From Muricea muricata (taxonomy: Eukaryota; Cnidaria; Anthozoa; Malacalcyonacea; Plexauridae): a DNA stretch of 64,000 bases. The notes beneath the pieces were generated by a model. That model ran no database searches. It was not told the DNA's origin and saw only the letters and a program-made list of their open reading frames with translations. The stretch is from positions 15,091,460 to 15,155,459 of the forward strand of contig OY979717.1 of assembly GCA_963855995.1 (NCBI GenBank), given 5' to 3'. Each line of letters opens with the position of its first letter. Position 1 is the stretch's first letter. This document shows, one piece after another, positions 1-16,385 of the stretch. The position numbers and the translations under genes were made by a program.

Positions 1-1002
1 AGGAACCCCCTGCGTGACGTACGCGAGTTTGCGCCCATACACTATCGTGGCTCCCTCGAAATCTTCCGTTTAACAATTATACTGCATTTAACCTACAGAC
101 CACAGTAAAGCAAAATACTGCTAGCAAATAGAGATTTCTAAATTAGTGTCGTCGTCCATTGTTGGTGATTACAGGCCCTCTGCCAACTAGAACTATGTCT
201 ATGCTTTGTTTTCAGCTATATACATAAAATTTAATTGTTTTTATAGAAGATTTTTTTACACACCTGATTTAATGTGTTTTTTATTAATAAAACATGGTAA
301 AACTAACAAATACCGTATGTTTTGATCTTTAGCGTAAAGTTGTCGATTATATTTTGTTGTCGAGAGCGTGAAGAAGCACCAATCCTTTTATCACACACTC
401 GACATCAACAAACCTGAGTACAATTCGCAGAATAAATACCAAAGCCCAACATAGTGGTTTCAGTAGAGCAATAAGCAAAGCAGTTTCAAAAAGTATATAC
501 TTTTATTGGAAGTGACGTTTCATCATAACACAAGACATTTTCAGAGAAAATAAATACAAGATACATTAGCATGCACTTGTCTTATATATTCATATATAAG
601 TTCTTAGTGGGCTTTGATATTTATTCTGCGAATTCGATTTCCGGCAGGCACATCTATATCACCACAGATCACCACAGTATTGACTTCAAAATCCCGAAAA
701 AATCACTAACCATGAAAAAAAATTTGAAAATCACAAAACCAACATAAAACATTGTTTTTCTTATCTTTTGAGAAGCTGTTTGATCCAAGGTTTTAGTCAT
801 AGTTAAAAATATTTGTTGAACAAAAATAACTGATAGACTAAATGGTTGACATAATGAGTAAATTACAAAATGCTATACTCGTCCCGCTGGGTTTGTCTTT
901 GACGAAAATGCACAAAATTATAGGATTCTTCAATATCTAGACTATACAGGTATATACAGTTTACCAAACTAGTTTGCACTAATCTATACAAATATCTATA
1001 CA
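1..1002. other. No gene recognised
   Basis: AT-rich sequence with no open frame or splice-flanked exon that I recognise on either strand. No clear repeat structure was seen. Confidence 0.4.
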
Positions 1003-1040
1003 ACTTCGACGTTTCGAGAAGGCTCTTCGTCTGAGGTAAC
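1003..1040 (-). ncRNA. Hammerhead-ribozyme-like core (degenerate)
   Basis: Read on the minus strand there is CAGACGA, a short stem GAG/CTC, then GAAAC followed at once by GTC. This is the order of a hammerhead core (CUGANGA, stem II, GAAAC, GUC cleavage triplet) with U4 changed to A. The very short helix III made of the self-complementary ACGT is known from Penelope-like elements, whose hammerheads are thought to act as dimers. Helix I is not convincing next to the core, so activity is doubtful. No Penelope coding sequence is seen nearby. Confidence 0.35.
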
Positions 1041-4767
<3,727 letters not shown>

Positions 4768-4846
4768 CGATTGAGTTAACAAGCGAGAAGAGATAGACAA
4801 CGAGGATCCCCAGTATTAATAAATGAAGTTGGTTGAATATCATCAT
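4768..4846 (-). CDS. Possible first exon encoding a signal peptide
   Basis: On the minus strand two ATG codons open a 26-codon frame (MMIFNQLHLLILGILVVYLF then SLVNSI) that looks like a secretory signal peptide. It has a short polar start, a long Leu/Ile/Val core, and a small residue near a plausible cleavage site. The frame stops being protein-like exactly at a strong splice donor (G, then GTGAGTATG at 4767 downwards), in phase 1. That pairing of a hydrophobic leader and a consensus donor is what a first exon of a secreted or membrane protein looks like. No downstream exon is recognised between 1 and 4767, so the product is unknown. It could also be chance, since one hydrophobic frame in AT-rich DNA is not rare. 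Confidence 0.35.
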
Positions 4847-5395
4847 CTTGGTTGGACGTCTATTATAGTTTGTAGAAGCAGAACAGCCAGACTCAGCTAG
4901 AGAAGTCCACAAAGTATAAATAAGCCATTATCAAACCTCTAATATCCGTAATTATTTCAACACTGAATGCTAGAATGATACACCACAATGTATATTAAAA
5001 CAATGCTATAATATGTACATTGTGATTTCCTTTCATTTATCACAAAATATCACAACAACACGCAGCTTCTATATGCTAGGCCTGGATACATTACTTGCCA
5101 ATATAAATACATAGAAAAGTTTCGGCACGTGATGAATGCGCTAGCATGCTATTGGCTGAGAGTTTTTTTGGCACCACATGCAAAAATTGATTTAACAGAA
5201 GCCCAGCAGAACCGCTCTAAATACCGGATTTATCAAATATCCTAAAGAAATACAGATATTAAAACACTCAGAAGATTAACTCTACATCGGAACTTCAATC
5301 GGAAAAATTAAATAATGCCTGCAGGGCATTTAAATGGCTGGAATGCTTTTAGACGTACTATGCAAATAAATATGAATTTTAATTGATCACAATTT
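4847..5395. other. No gene recognised
   Basis: AT-rich sequence without a recognisable gene or repeat. Confidence 0.4.
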
Positions 5396-5478
5396 ATCTG
5401 GCGTTTCATGTATCAATGAACATGTATGCTGTATCCATTATACAGCATACATGTTCATTGATACATGAAACGCCAGAT
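5396..5478. repeat. Perfect 39-bp-arm palindrome
   Basis: Two 39-bp arms, exact reverse complements of each other, surround the 5-bp loop CCATT (39+5+39). The arms begin ATCTGGCG and end CGCCAGAT. No transposon-like flanking duplication is seen, and sequence identity stops sharply at both ends. Confidence 0.9.
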
Positions 5479-6765
5479 ACAGCACCTACAGCACAAATTT
5501 GTGCCTACAGCACAAATTTAAAGAGGGTGGTAAGGTGGGGGGGGGGGGGGGGGAGTCACGTTTCACAGTGGGGGAAAAAGCAGTTTCGCAATTCACGTGT
5601 CTTAAAAAAGCAGCTTGTTTCATCTACATAACAGCTTGTTTACAGATCTATACCACGTTCCTTTAGTTAGGGTATTTCTATTCAATATGTAGCCGAAGAT
5701 AATAATAATAATGATAATAACAACAGTTCTTAGTACGCATTTTGCAATGCCTCAATGCGTTTACAAGTTATATCAAATTAAAAAACTCTATATTACACTA
5801 TACAATACAAATTAAAATTAAAAAATTAAAATTAAAAGTAAGCATCCTGGAAGAGGTATGTCTAATGAGTCTATGTCTTTCAAGGTCACTGGAAGACTGT
5901 TCCATAATTTTGGTGCTGCTATGGAAAATGTCCTGTCCCCATATGTAGTTGTAGATAATACTAAGATATTTTAGTCTATAGTCTATTTTAGACAATATAC
6001 TGAGTCACAGTTCACGAACCTGAAATTTATTATTTTCATTTCACTGATCATTTCGTTGAGAGTCAGACCTCACGGGCGTAGAACAAATGAAATTTCATGG
6101 CACCAAATGAAAATTAAGTATTTCACAATTCACACGAACAGATAATAGCTAATTACGCCTCACGAAAATACTGTTTACCATCCTCGAGCTCCTCATGAAC
6201 TATGATAATCTTGATATTTCAGTTAACAAAATTACTGAACTAGCAATATTTTTCAATTATTAGAATTTTCCCGCGACAGTCCAAAAGTTGTAAAAAAATA
6301 GAAATATATTTTTTCTCGCATTATGTTTTGGGGTATGCATCATGACGTTTGTTTAGACCAAACAAGGTCCCGTACACAAGATGTACACAGTAAAAGATCA
6401 AAATTAGCTAGCGCCATAGAGGCTATCCTGGTACCGATGGTCAATCAAATAACACATATACTTGTACTGTGCTGATTTCGCTGATTGTCGAACGCTAGTA
6501 ACAGAAAGTTTGTAGCTATTAAATAAATAGAAAACGAATACTTAGTTTTGCATGAAGTCTTGCGCGTGTAATTTTTAAAGGCCTCAAATTATATCCCTCA
6601 AAAAATGCCTTGAAAATATGGGGTGCCATTTGTTCATTAATTATTTTAAAAATATCGCTTTGTTTTTTTTCCACTATTTACAAATAATCCAAATTATTTC
6701 CATAAAATCATATCGAAATTGATTATTTAAATAAATAAACAGAAATTGTAGAAGTGTTTATTTGT
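5479..6765. other. Gene-free stretch with a G17 tract
   Basis: No gene recognised. It holds a run of 17 G at 5537-5553 and an ATAATAATGATAATAA-type simple tract near 5699. Confidence 0.4.
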
Positions 6766-7271
6766 TAAAGTGCCTATGAAACGAAATTTTCTCCGACAAT
6801 TTTCTTATTGCATTGGAAAGATCAGTTAAAATCACTGTATAACTTCTTTGATAGATTTTTTGCAACTGCCCTACTTTTCGAGATATTCAATTTTATTTGA
6901 TTTGAAAATGACACAACCAGTGACGTCATACTGCATAATGAGCGACTGTTAGATTGCTTATTTTGTAGCATGTAATAGTGGAAAATAACTAAAACTACAC
7001 TTGCATGTGTGTAGCCTATGTTTGACATCCAGACCTGGGTATTTACGTGTTATATCTTGAGTACTTTTTAAATTAATTTAGCTTTTTTGAAAAGTGATTA
7101 TGCAGTATGATGTCACTGGTTAGGTCATTTTCAAATCAAATAAAATTGAATATCTCGAAAAGTAAGGCAGTTACAAAAATTCTATCGAAGAAGTTATACA
7201 GTGATTTTAACTGATCTTTCCAATGCAATGAGAAAGTTGTCGGAGAAAATTTCGTTTCATAGGCACTTTAA
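6766..7271. repeat. Inverted-repeat element, arms about 180 bp
   Basis: The left arm (about 6766-6945) starts TTAAAGTGCCTATGAAACG and the right arm (about 7093-7271) ends in its reverse complement, CATAGGCACTTTAA. The arms agree closely along their length, and a unique core of about 150 bp lies between them. TTAA/TA at both ends may be the target site. No transposase is present. It is a miniature inverted-repeat transposable element (MITE)-like, non-autonomous element. Confidence 0.8.
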
Positions 7272-7916
7272 ATTAGCAAAAACAAAAAATTAATAATTTT
7301 ACAACCTGCCGAAAGTATAACTTCGAAATGCGGTTGCTTAATTAGACCCCACTCAATGTTGACCTTGTGTCACTGTGTTTAATTATATATGGTGAATTGT
7401 AACAACCGGTTATTTCGGTGTTACCTCGGCTTCATCTGCAATACCTGGGAATGAAAAAACAAATAACTTCGGGCATAGTAGTAGATTGCCTGACTGACCA
7501 ATATGGTGGCTGTAAGTTTAATGCAGTGATAAATTGAAATAAATTTTACATTTTTTTCAAGGTTAAGGTTTTGCTATACTTATAGGTGAGGTGACAAATG
7601 GTTCATGTCGCTCGTCGATGCTGTAATTTGATTAAAAACGGCTCTACTCGCCATCTTTCGCGAGTGCGAGTGGCAAAACAATAATTCACATAATTAATTC
7701 CTACACGGGCTAATAATCATTAACCGATCGCGATTCAACCGCTTTTCTGTTTTTAACCAAATTTTGCTAAAATCAAACTACAAGTGTAGTCGTTGTACTT
7801 TTTATTTACAGAGCACTTGTTACCTGTTCCATATTCGGCATAAAATGACTCAAACACCACAAGGATTTCCGGATTTACCAACGGATGTTAAATACTACAG
7901 GTATAGCAAGGTGACG
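7272..7916. other. No gene recognised
   Basis: AT-rich sequence with no identifiable exon or repeat. Confidence 0.35.
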
Positions 7917-8142
7917 ATATTGGTAATAATTCCATGTTCCCAGTAAGGCGAATATAAATCTTAATCCAAGCCCTAAGTAGGGGTCGTAACTATTCTATGC
8001 CCTAACCCTAATCTCAACCCTAACCCTAACCAGCGTTTTATTTGTCTATTTGATGGATTGATGATTTGAAGGTTTGGTTAGATTCTGGGCTTGGATAATG
8101 AATTAATTTCGCGTACTGAGAACATGGGATTATCACCACAAT
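7917..8142. repeat. MITE-like element carrying telomere-like repeats (copy 1)
   Basis: The ends are inverted: ATTGGTAATAATTCC at the left and GGGATTATCACCACAAT at the right. Inside, at 8001-8032, is a CCCTAACCCTAA-type block, the animal telomere motif in C-rich orientation, together with CCAAGCCCTAA variants. A second copy of the whole element lies in opposite orientation at 34829-34978 with the same order of blocks. The telomere-like block therefore travels with the element and does not mark a chromosome end. Confidence 0.7.
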
Positions 8143-11100
8143 TTCCCGTGGTCAACAGATATTACCGATAACTGATTGACCTTTCGTTTCTATATCATAT
8201 CTATTGATCTACGTATACCTAGCGCCAAAAAAACACTTGCGGCAAAAACTAGTAGCAGAATTTGCCTGGATTAGCTGTATGTGATCGTGCTTGATTTTGT
8301 AGCTAGTTTGGAAGATAACTATGCATGAGTGGGCATGACTGTAAGTATATTAAGTATATATTGCATATCATGCAAATCGGTAGCCCATGGCAGCACCGGG
8401 ACTCGAGATGCTCGAGAGCGTCGCCATCATCGCCTGAGTTTATCGTCGGAATTTGCGACGAATGAGATCATGGCCGGGCCGGGCCGGCCAAACCACACCA
8501 GCAAGAGAGTTGATGAGATTTGTGTGTCACGCGATCTTCTAGGTCAGGCGCAGCCACATACTTTTCCAACACAATGACGTATTTTGTTGACACCTCTCAC
8601 CTCGTTTCATCCTCGTTTGAGGTTTGAGTTGTCACTTGTCAGTATTCCAAAATAATTAAATAAATAAGCCAAACTAAACTTAATTAATGCTTCGCGCGTG
8701 CTTAATTACTGCAACACTTCATGTAATGTATATATCGGGGACGCCGGGTACGAGGCAGATTAATGCCATAAAGAAAACAAAGGGCTACTACTTGATGCAA
8801 AGAAAAAGAGCATTGTTAAAAAGTTGCTCATTTATTCGCGTAATCTACCAACCATGCTGAACAGTGTCCAATCTGTTTAAAGAAGGGGGGGGGGGGGGGG
8901 CTTTTTAGACTTTTCGATTTGCCAACCATATTTATTCTAATGTTCATTTTACCCAAGAATTCCAGCCAAATCATCGACAAGTCTCTTTTTTCCGGCATAA
9001 GCTTTATTTTACTAACATGGTTTGGGAAACTGGAAGGAATCACCGCCTCTGGTATGTCCATGCCATTTAGGCTCCCACCATCTTCCATCTGAGAAATGGA
9101 TAACGGAGATTTGACTTCGCGTGTGAGTAATTACTAAGTGTGTTACTGGCTAAAGCAGATTTAATTATTGTACAAAATTACACGCGCACGCATGGGATGC
9201 GAACATCATTTTTAAAGAAAATAAGCAAAAAATAGGGTTTTTCATTATACACCACGAGTTGGAAATTTGTCTTCCGGGATTAGTACGCATTGCGTTGAAG
9301 CCTGTACTTCTCTCATTCCACAAACGCTAAGAGAAACTGTGCAAGTTACGGTGAATTTTAATTTAAATTAAAATTTGGTGGAAACACCACGTAAATTTAT
9401 CATCGCAAAGCATCAGTTCGATCCGCAAGGACATTCATCATCAGTGCTCATAATAACGCTAATGCATAGTAATAACAAAAAATTAAATAATAAGAGTTTC
9501 GCTTATGAGGCGAGTTTTCTGTAAATCTGACAATCGCGTTAGCCTTAAAGACGAGTTGCTTAATCCTTCCAGTGAGAATAACCTTTGAAGAACAAGGAAA
9601 TTTGATTCCGCACCTACTCTGTCTCTCAGCCTGGTTTGCCCAATACGATCTTCCTATACGATCAACCTGGTTTGCCCTATACGATCTTTTACTAACCAGC
9701 AATAATTTAATATACCCTATCCATGCTTCCTTGTACTAATATCTCAAGACATCTATCCAAACCATTAATTTTATACACGCTACATATCCAAAACAATTAA
9801 TTTTATATAAGCTACTTAAAAAACTTTCTATCAGTATATAAGAGTTATGTTGTACACTTACATTGTCTTCTATTGCGTAATTTGGCAGTACCGAGAGATT
9901 GCTAAACAAAAACGTGGTTATGGTGTGATCTGGTGAAGAATTAGATGTAGTATATATGGTGAATTTGTCATTGAATATAATGAAAAATAGAGGACACGTC
10001 ATTTTGTAAAAAATTCTTCATAGCTGTACTAATTGGTTTCAAAGGGCGACATTTGCATTATTTAGAACACTCATGACACTCACGCATACCCTTGCACGAA
10101 ATTATTGCAGGCGAATTTTCACAATTCCAGGACGACAAAACTAATAAAAAAGGGGTTCTTTATATCGCCCACTTATAGTGTAGCATGCATCACTCAAATT
10201 ATACTATATTAATTATTAAGGTTTAAGTATTTTGCGATCTCTTTCTTAGTACGGCGTCAATATCAGATAATCTCTTGGACGCTTTCTGCATGCATGTATT
10301 ATTTACCAACAGGGACATGCTAGATGACTATTTACTATATATAGACACTAACGTTGTGTGAGCCGGGCTGGTGGCACATGCGGTCACATATTAGGCGCCG
10401 GAAACACTAGACTACGAGACTGGTCTTTCTGTGTATAGTGTGTAAGCACCAAATAACATTGTGCTTTCTATGACGAATTGTGAATAATAGCTTAATCAAG
10501 AGAGCATGAACCCACATGCAGTTTGGGTGCAAAGCTGCCTCTTCAGTCTAGGTCATAAATTGCATATCTCGATTGTACTTGTATACGCGTTTCTTTTCAA
10601 GTTAATTTAATCAAAACAAAGCACATGCAAACATAGTTAAAACATAAGAAGCAACCAATTTATATTTTTGCTAGATATTAGACATTCACTTATAACCTAT
10701 TAACCTAGTATATATTTTGATTTATACCCAGTGGCATAGACAGCAGACGATAATTTAGTCCCGCCACACAAACTTCAAATTATTATCATTACTGACGAGC
10801 TCACTGTTACTGACCATTACTGGAATTATTTCTATAGAAATTGATAATAACATACAATCATAGATAATAATCACGAAAATATTTGCATAGGGCATGACTA
10901 AATCGTTAACGGTTAATTATAATTGAGGATTCAGTCCATGAGTTCGCGTGCTCAATCAAGTTATTGAGCCGTTTGAGTGCTCTCGGCTCTCCCATCTTCC
11001 CAAGTGCTCATTAACTCGATTGAGTACGTCAACTCATAAGAAAATGCTTTTACGCAAAAATAACGGGGGGGGGGGGGATATTTTATTTAAAAAAATATTC

Positions 11101-11856
11101 CCGCGCTTTTTGAGCACGAGTTTTCACCAATGAAAAAGCCTCTTTTCACATGTATATTATAAAATGAAATTTACCATTTAAAAATTCATTACGCCAAACG
11201 TGCACACTGATGGCACAAAATGCTCAGACAATTGATTGACATATCCCCACTGTCACAAAGAAAGCGTTCATCGCAATACTTTTTTTTTCTGAATGATGCT
11301 GTACTCCTTCAAGGATAGCGGCTTTTTAATAGTATTTTTGCTCTGGGCAGATACACACAAAACATCATCACAATTCAAGATGGCGTCATTATTGATAAAT
11401 AGGTCAATTATAAATCTTGGATATTGAGCAAGGGATTATGGGTACTTGCTTGATCACATATATAGAGACGTTGTTAACCTACAAAACAAATTTTCGTACT
11501 TTTCTTGAAAAGCGTTAATTGTATGTCATATATAGTATTGTAACAACTCAATTTTTTCTCGTTTAAGGCTGAAAATAAGAGTTTACCCATTACTACTCGC
11601 GTGCTCAATACTTAAGATTTATAATTTTTGGGAAATAACTTTTTTCTAATATAGTTGATATTTAATTATTATTATAATTTTCCAGAAAAGTTATTTTCCA
11701 AAAATTATAAATCTTAAATACATACGTATTCTGACATATATTCTAAAGCTGAAATTAAAGACTAAAAGACAGCAAACTGTACCACAGAAATTAAAGCCAG
11801 AAAATAATGGGTTCCTGTGGGACATTTTGCCAATAGATTATAAATGTTACAAATTT
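8143..11856. other. Long gene-free stretch
   Basis: No gene recognised. It holds G16 at 8885-8900 and G13 at 11065-11077. Near 11608-11722 two arms of about 35 bp, containing TTTATAATTTTTGG and its complement, form a hairpin. The rest is AT-rich DNA without visible coding potential. Confidence 0.4.
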
Positions 11857-14696
11857 TCACTCTCTGTATAAACATCTCGAAATGATTTCCTCTGGAGATA
11901 TGGTGCCCTGTTTTACACGATCGTGTACAGTCTTGTCACTTTTGACGAAAAAAACAATGGAACGAACACTTCGCTTGTATTTGTTGGCCATTTTCCCCTG
12001 ACATTCCTGGAATAACTTCCATTCGAGGGATTCTGTCCAAGGATGAGGCATCTACAGCAAAAATTAACGAGTTAAATTAACAAGACGAAAATGTAACTAG
12101 TTAGGATTTTTCACTACCAGAATGGATATAAACATAATTCGACGTTTCAAGTGAATTAGGCCCTTTGTTGCTTGGGTTTAGAAATATTTTAATTTCTGAG
12201 AATATGCAAATCACATACTGCTGTACAGAATTCTATAATCAATGCCAAAGTTTATTAAATAATTATATATAATACCGGTAAGTTAAATGATGTGAATTAA
12301 TCGCTGAATATATGGCAACCTTGAGTCTATGTGTAGGCCAATCGCAACGGTAAATGTCTGAATGAACTGTACGAATTGTTGATCACATTCTGTCCAGTAA
12401 ATATACCTCAGCTTTAATTTTAAAAAACCGGGACCTTAGAACATTTGTTACGTATACTATTGCATGTATCTGTCCAAAATTTTTAAATCTAAAAAAAGTG
12501 TAAGTCCTTTAAAAACATTCAGCGAACTTCTATTTTTCTAACTAAGAATCATTTTTCTCAAGAAAGTTTTAATTGTAATCAGATATCTCGAGCTGTATGC
12601 AAATTAGGTAATGACTGGCATATGGTAATCAACCTTCAGAGAAATTTGCAACATTTAATAGCAATATCTACACACTAAACATTCAAATTTGCATGCCTGG
12701 TATGTTCAAATGAAAAATAAATCTCTAATGTCTGTGTCTATACAATGAATAGCAAACCTACATTGACGTTTAGCCCATCACAAATCAGTTTCTTTGCTTT
12801 ACACCTCAACATTTCTGTCTTAGCATCACATCGCACATCAATACTTTCTTTCGGAGTATTTTCATCTATTACTAACTCTTTCCATTTTTTTATAATGAGC
12901 CTTGATAATTGGCTTACAGAAGGATGTTCAGATTTTCTAAATTTATTAACAGTTCGACCTATTTGTGTGTCTTTTAAAACTTTTGTTGATGGCTTCATAG
13001 TCTTTAATTTCTCTAAAATCTCTAACAGGTTATTTTCATCAGTGTCATTCTTATGTGCCTCCAATGATGACTTCAAATGTAATATGTCTTCTATAACAAC
13101 CACTCTCTAAAATAACAAGTTAAAGTCTGAATAACATTCTGCTGAAAGCAGGGGCATAGCAAGAGTACTTCAGCTATGGGGGGGGGGGGGAGGTACAGGG
13201 TAAGATTTGACTGACAAATAGTTGTAGCTATTGAAATTCCACCTAGGCACAACGATGACTGGAGTGAAGTTTAAATGTCTTTAAACTTTATAGTGACTGA
13301 GTGATGATTGACTTGTAATTGACATCAGGCTGATTTTTGGCTTACTGACATTGAGACATATACACTATTAGACATAATATATACTTGGACAACCTATATT
13401 GGTAGCATGAATTCCCGGATTGATTAGAGATTTCTAGAAAATGAGTAGTACATAATCAACAATCTCTGATTCTCATTAGCACAGATTTTCCTAGGAGGTG
13501 GGTGTGCATGATTAGTGTGCTCATAGAGATTATACAAGAATACATCTCGGAACAGGTAGCATCTCCGAACAACAACAGTGGGGGGATTAAGTCCTGAATG
13601 AAAACATATCGTTCTTGTCAATTTTTGCTTGTTTTTATGACCATGATGTAGCTTTGTAGGTGCAGAAAGCCAGATTTGTGTGTAAATATAACCAGACCTA
13701 CTCTCCAACCAGATTATCCTGGATACAAATTGAAGTATTTTGCCTCAAAAACAGTTGTCAAAATTGTTTTTTAAGGTGCAGGGCAATCCCACACTAATTT
13801 TTAACAGCTTTGCCTTTGCTTTTACATGAAAAAGCTTCAAGAGCAAAAAAATCAGAACGTTTTTTTTAGCTTTCTTGATCTCATGTTGTGAACAGTTGAT
13901 CACTAGCCAATATATAGATGCCAACCATACATCCAGGCCCCCATCACAGCAGTAAGCATCAATCTGTACCTCATGTTTAAGTGAATTTATTGGTTTTCCT
14001 ACAATTTTCACTCTATTCTTTTATAATCTTGTTGCGTGTACTACCATGAAGAGTCTAACTGGACGTTGTTCATATTTTGCCACCATCCTCAGTTATGGTT
14101 TTGTCAGTTCACACACCAACTTATAACTTAAAGAATCATCAATAATAAAAATGTACAGTGCCCATCCTGTTTTTAAATTGTCTCAGCAGTAGGGGGGGGG
14201 AGCAAATGTTAGGGGCTGCACTATTGCAGAAAATTTGACCCTGATATTATTCAGCTTGCCCTTGTGTGTATATAGATTCAGAGTAAACACCACAACATAA
14301 ATCTTCACCTGATTGCTACTCACACCAATACTGATCACTTGTAAAAATCATGACTACTGACCGCTGTTCTTTCAGTTTTAATATGCTGATCATACTGCTG
14401 GTAAAATTGTGACATTTTGTTCTGTTTTGACAACTTGAATGTGGCAGAGCATAATGCGACCCTCACCCTTGGAATGTAAGTCCAATTAATTGGAGTAATT
14501 TCCAGTTCCCACCATGACTGGGTGTTTCTTAGATTGCAAATATAGACTCTCACCAACACAAAAACAAGATTATCTCCTGAATTTTCAAACTTACAGGAAG
14601 TGATTCGATGGTCATTTGCTTTAGTCGTGATGGTTTAGATTTTGTTGGTCTTCTCTCTTGAGGTTGTCGACATCTACGTACGACAAATTTATCCAT
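11857..14696 (-). CDS. TCEANC2: TFIIS N-terminal and central domain-containing protein 2
   Basis: Three exons on the minus strand: 14696-14595 (34 codons, MDKFVVRRCR...), 13106-12762 (115 codons) and 12051-11857 (64 codons plus stop), giving about 213 aa, close to the roughly 208 aa of vertebrate TCEANC2. Donors are GTAAGT and GTAGGT, acceptors TTTTAG and CTGTAG, and all junctions are phase 0. Exon 1 carries the family start MDKFV and TIESL. Exon 2 carries the TFIIS N-terminal (LW) helical bundle with KDTQIGRTVNKFRK and IKKWKELV. Exon 3 carries a TFIIS-M-like helix set (KRSVRSIVFFVKSDK). The C-terminal zinc ribbon of TFIIS is absent, as is usual in this family. The likely role is nuclear and transcription-related by homology; the exact function is little known. 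The second intron has no clear gene content; the first (13107-14594) holds G13 at 13178-13190 and G9 at 14192-14200. Confidence 0.92.
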
Positions 14697-15575
14697 ACTC
14701 TGGTAAATTTCTTCGGGTAAAAATGTAAAATCTATTTTGCAGTAATTACAGTAAAACCATGGTAAAACTATTTGTCTAAAATACCAGCTGTTGCATACTT
14801 GAGGTTTAGTCAAAATTACTTGAAGTAACGAAGGCTAATTCAGTTGCGCTAGCCATTAAATCGAGGGCGCATTAAGGTTCATATAGATATAGCTTTTATG
14901 TTGTGGAGGGAGGCAAGAGGAGGGAGACAAGAGGAGGGAGACACGGCGGCGGGAACCCAGAGAATAAGGGCGAGGGATGGGCGGGAAGCGGAAAGAGACG
15001 TAGCAAGATGTGAGAGTCGTGCGATGGAGGGAGGCGGAAAGTGACGTTAAGTTTTTTAGTGACAGCTTTTAATCCCCTCTCAAGCAAACTATCACTAAAA
15101 AATCAGAACCAAAGAATATTGACTATTTACCATTTTAACTAGAATTAAGGGGATTGGGGGACAATCCCCCCCCCCCACCAGTTAATTTAATAATCGTAAA
15201 AGTCTGAAATAAAAAGTGTAGGGGTATGAGTATTGTTTAAATTTCTAACGGGCACAAAAATCACCGATGTGTGGCTTTTAAATTATCAATAAACCTGCCT
15301 GAAAATGCTAAAAATAGGGATATAAAGACCCTAGAGATAAAAAATTTCTTGGGGTAGCATGCCCCCAAGATATCTCGCGCCTTCGGCGCTCGTTCTGCCC
15401 ATCCCCCAGTTTCATCGCTCTGGTGACGCCACTGTATCCGCCATGAGCATAAGAAGACGGATTAATACAGCATGTCAGCAACATAGCCAAGTTAATAGAA
15501 AAAAGTGGGAGGCAGGATGCGGGAGGCACAAGCGGTCCCCTCTCCATCTTCCATATATCTAACATCTCGACCAAA
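14697..15575. other. Upstream region of TCEANC2; purine-rich block
   Basis: The TCEANC2 promoter should lie just above 14697 on the minus strand, but no TATA or other element stands out. A GGGAGG/GGAGACAAGAGG-type purine-rich block occupies about 14904-15000, and a C11 run lies at 15166-15176. No gene recognised. Confidence 0.35.
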
Positions 15576-16385
15576 CCAAAATCAAACAAGTATTAAAAAG
15601 TCGAGTCCTTGGTGTCGATATTGATAATAAACTCAAATGGACTAACCGCATTGATACCGTTGCTAAAAGGGTTTCCTCGGGAATTGGAGCCATAAGAAGA
15701 ATTCGAGACTTTGTTGACAGAGACACTTTAATTTCTGTCTACAATGCTTTAATACGTCCTCATTTTGATTATTGCAGTGAGGTATGGGACACTCTAGGAA
15801 ACGGCCTCTCTAACAGACTGCAAAAACTCCAGAATAGGGCTGCAAGAGTAGTATTGGGTATGAGTAATGATATCCCTGGATCTGAAGCACTAGATATGCT
15901 AGGTTGGGAACCGCTTGAGACTCGACGAGCCAAGACAAAAGCACTGCATATGTACAAAGTTTTAAATGGCTTGGCTCCGAGCTCACTTGCCGATCTTTTT
16001 GTGCCCAAAAGTGATATTAGAGAATATGACCTTAGGGGTTCTCATGCCTCATTGCAACTGCCTCATCCTAAAACTGAAAAACTCAAGAAAAGTTTTTCTT
16101 ATTCCGGAGCCAAGCTTTGGAATTCTCTGCCAACATATTTGAGTAATTCCGACACGCTTACGGACTTTAGAAATGGAATACGAGCTCTCAAATTCTGATT
16201 TGGTATCTTATATTATGTTATGATTGCGAATGTGTAAATGTATTTTGCTTCATAATTGTTGTAATTTATTGTATAAGTGTTTGTATACGCATATTTTTTA
16301 TGAGCGATGTCAACACGCCCCTCGTGGAAATCAGCTAATGTTGACGAGGCTAGCGTGTTATTTTGAATAAAGTTCTACCTACTTT
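15576..16385 (+). mobile_element. 5'-truncated LINE (CR1/Jockey-like), 3' end of reverse transcriptase
   Basis: One reading frame (open to the stop at 16198) encodes the C-terminal part of a non-LTR reverse transcriptase ORF: LGVDIDNKLKWTNRID, then IRPHFDYCSEVWD, LQNRAARVVLG, ETRRAKTKALHMYKVLNGL and SYSGAKLWNSLP. The catalytic YADD region is missing, so the copy is truncated at its 5' end, as is usual for LINEs. After the stop come a short GC-rich hairpin (near 16310-16350), AATAAA at about 16363 and a short ACCTACTTTACCTA tail. It is a dead copy. The family (CR1/Rex/L2 type) is judged from these motifs only. Confidence 0.85.

Noticed and set aside
8001-8032. Telomere end or fusion point
   Set aside because: The block is inside a repeated element with a second copy at 34829-34978, so it does not mark a chromosome end.
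12745-13110. 121-codon open frame on the plus strand
   Set aside because: It is the antisense shadow of TCEANC2 exon 2, which has the homology and the splice sites.
13424-14559. Minus-strand frames in the first TCEANC2 intron
   Set aside because: They are short, with no homology recognised, no conserved domain and no convincing splice pair.
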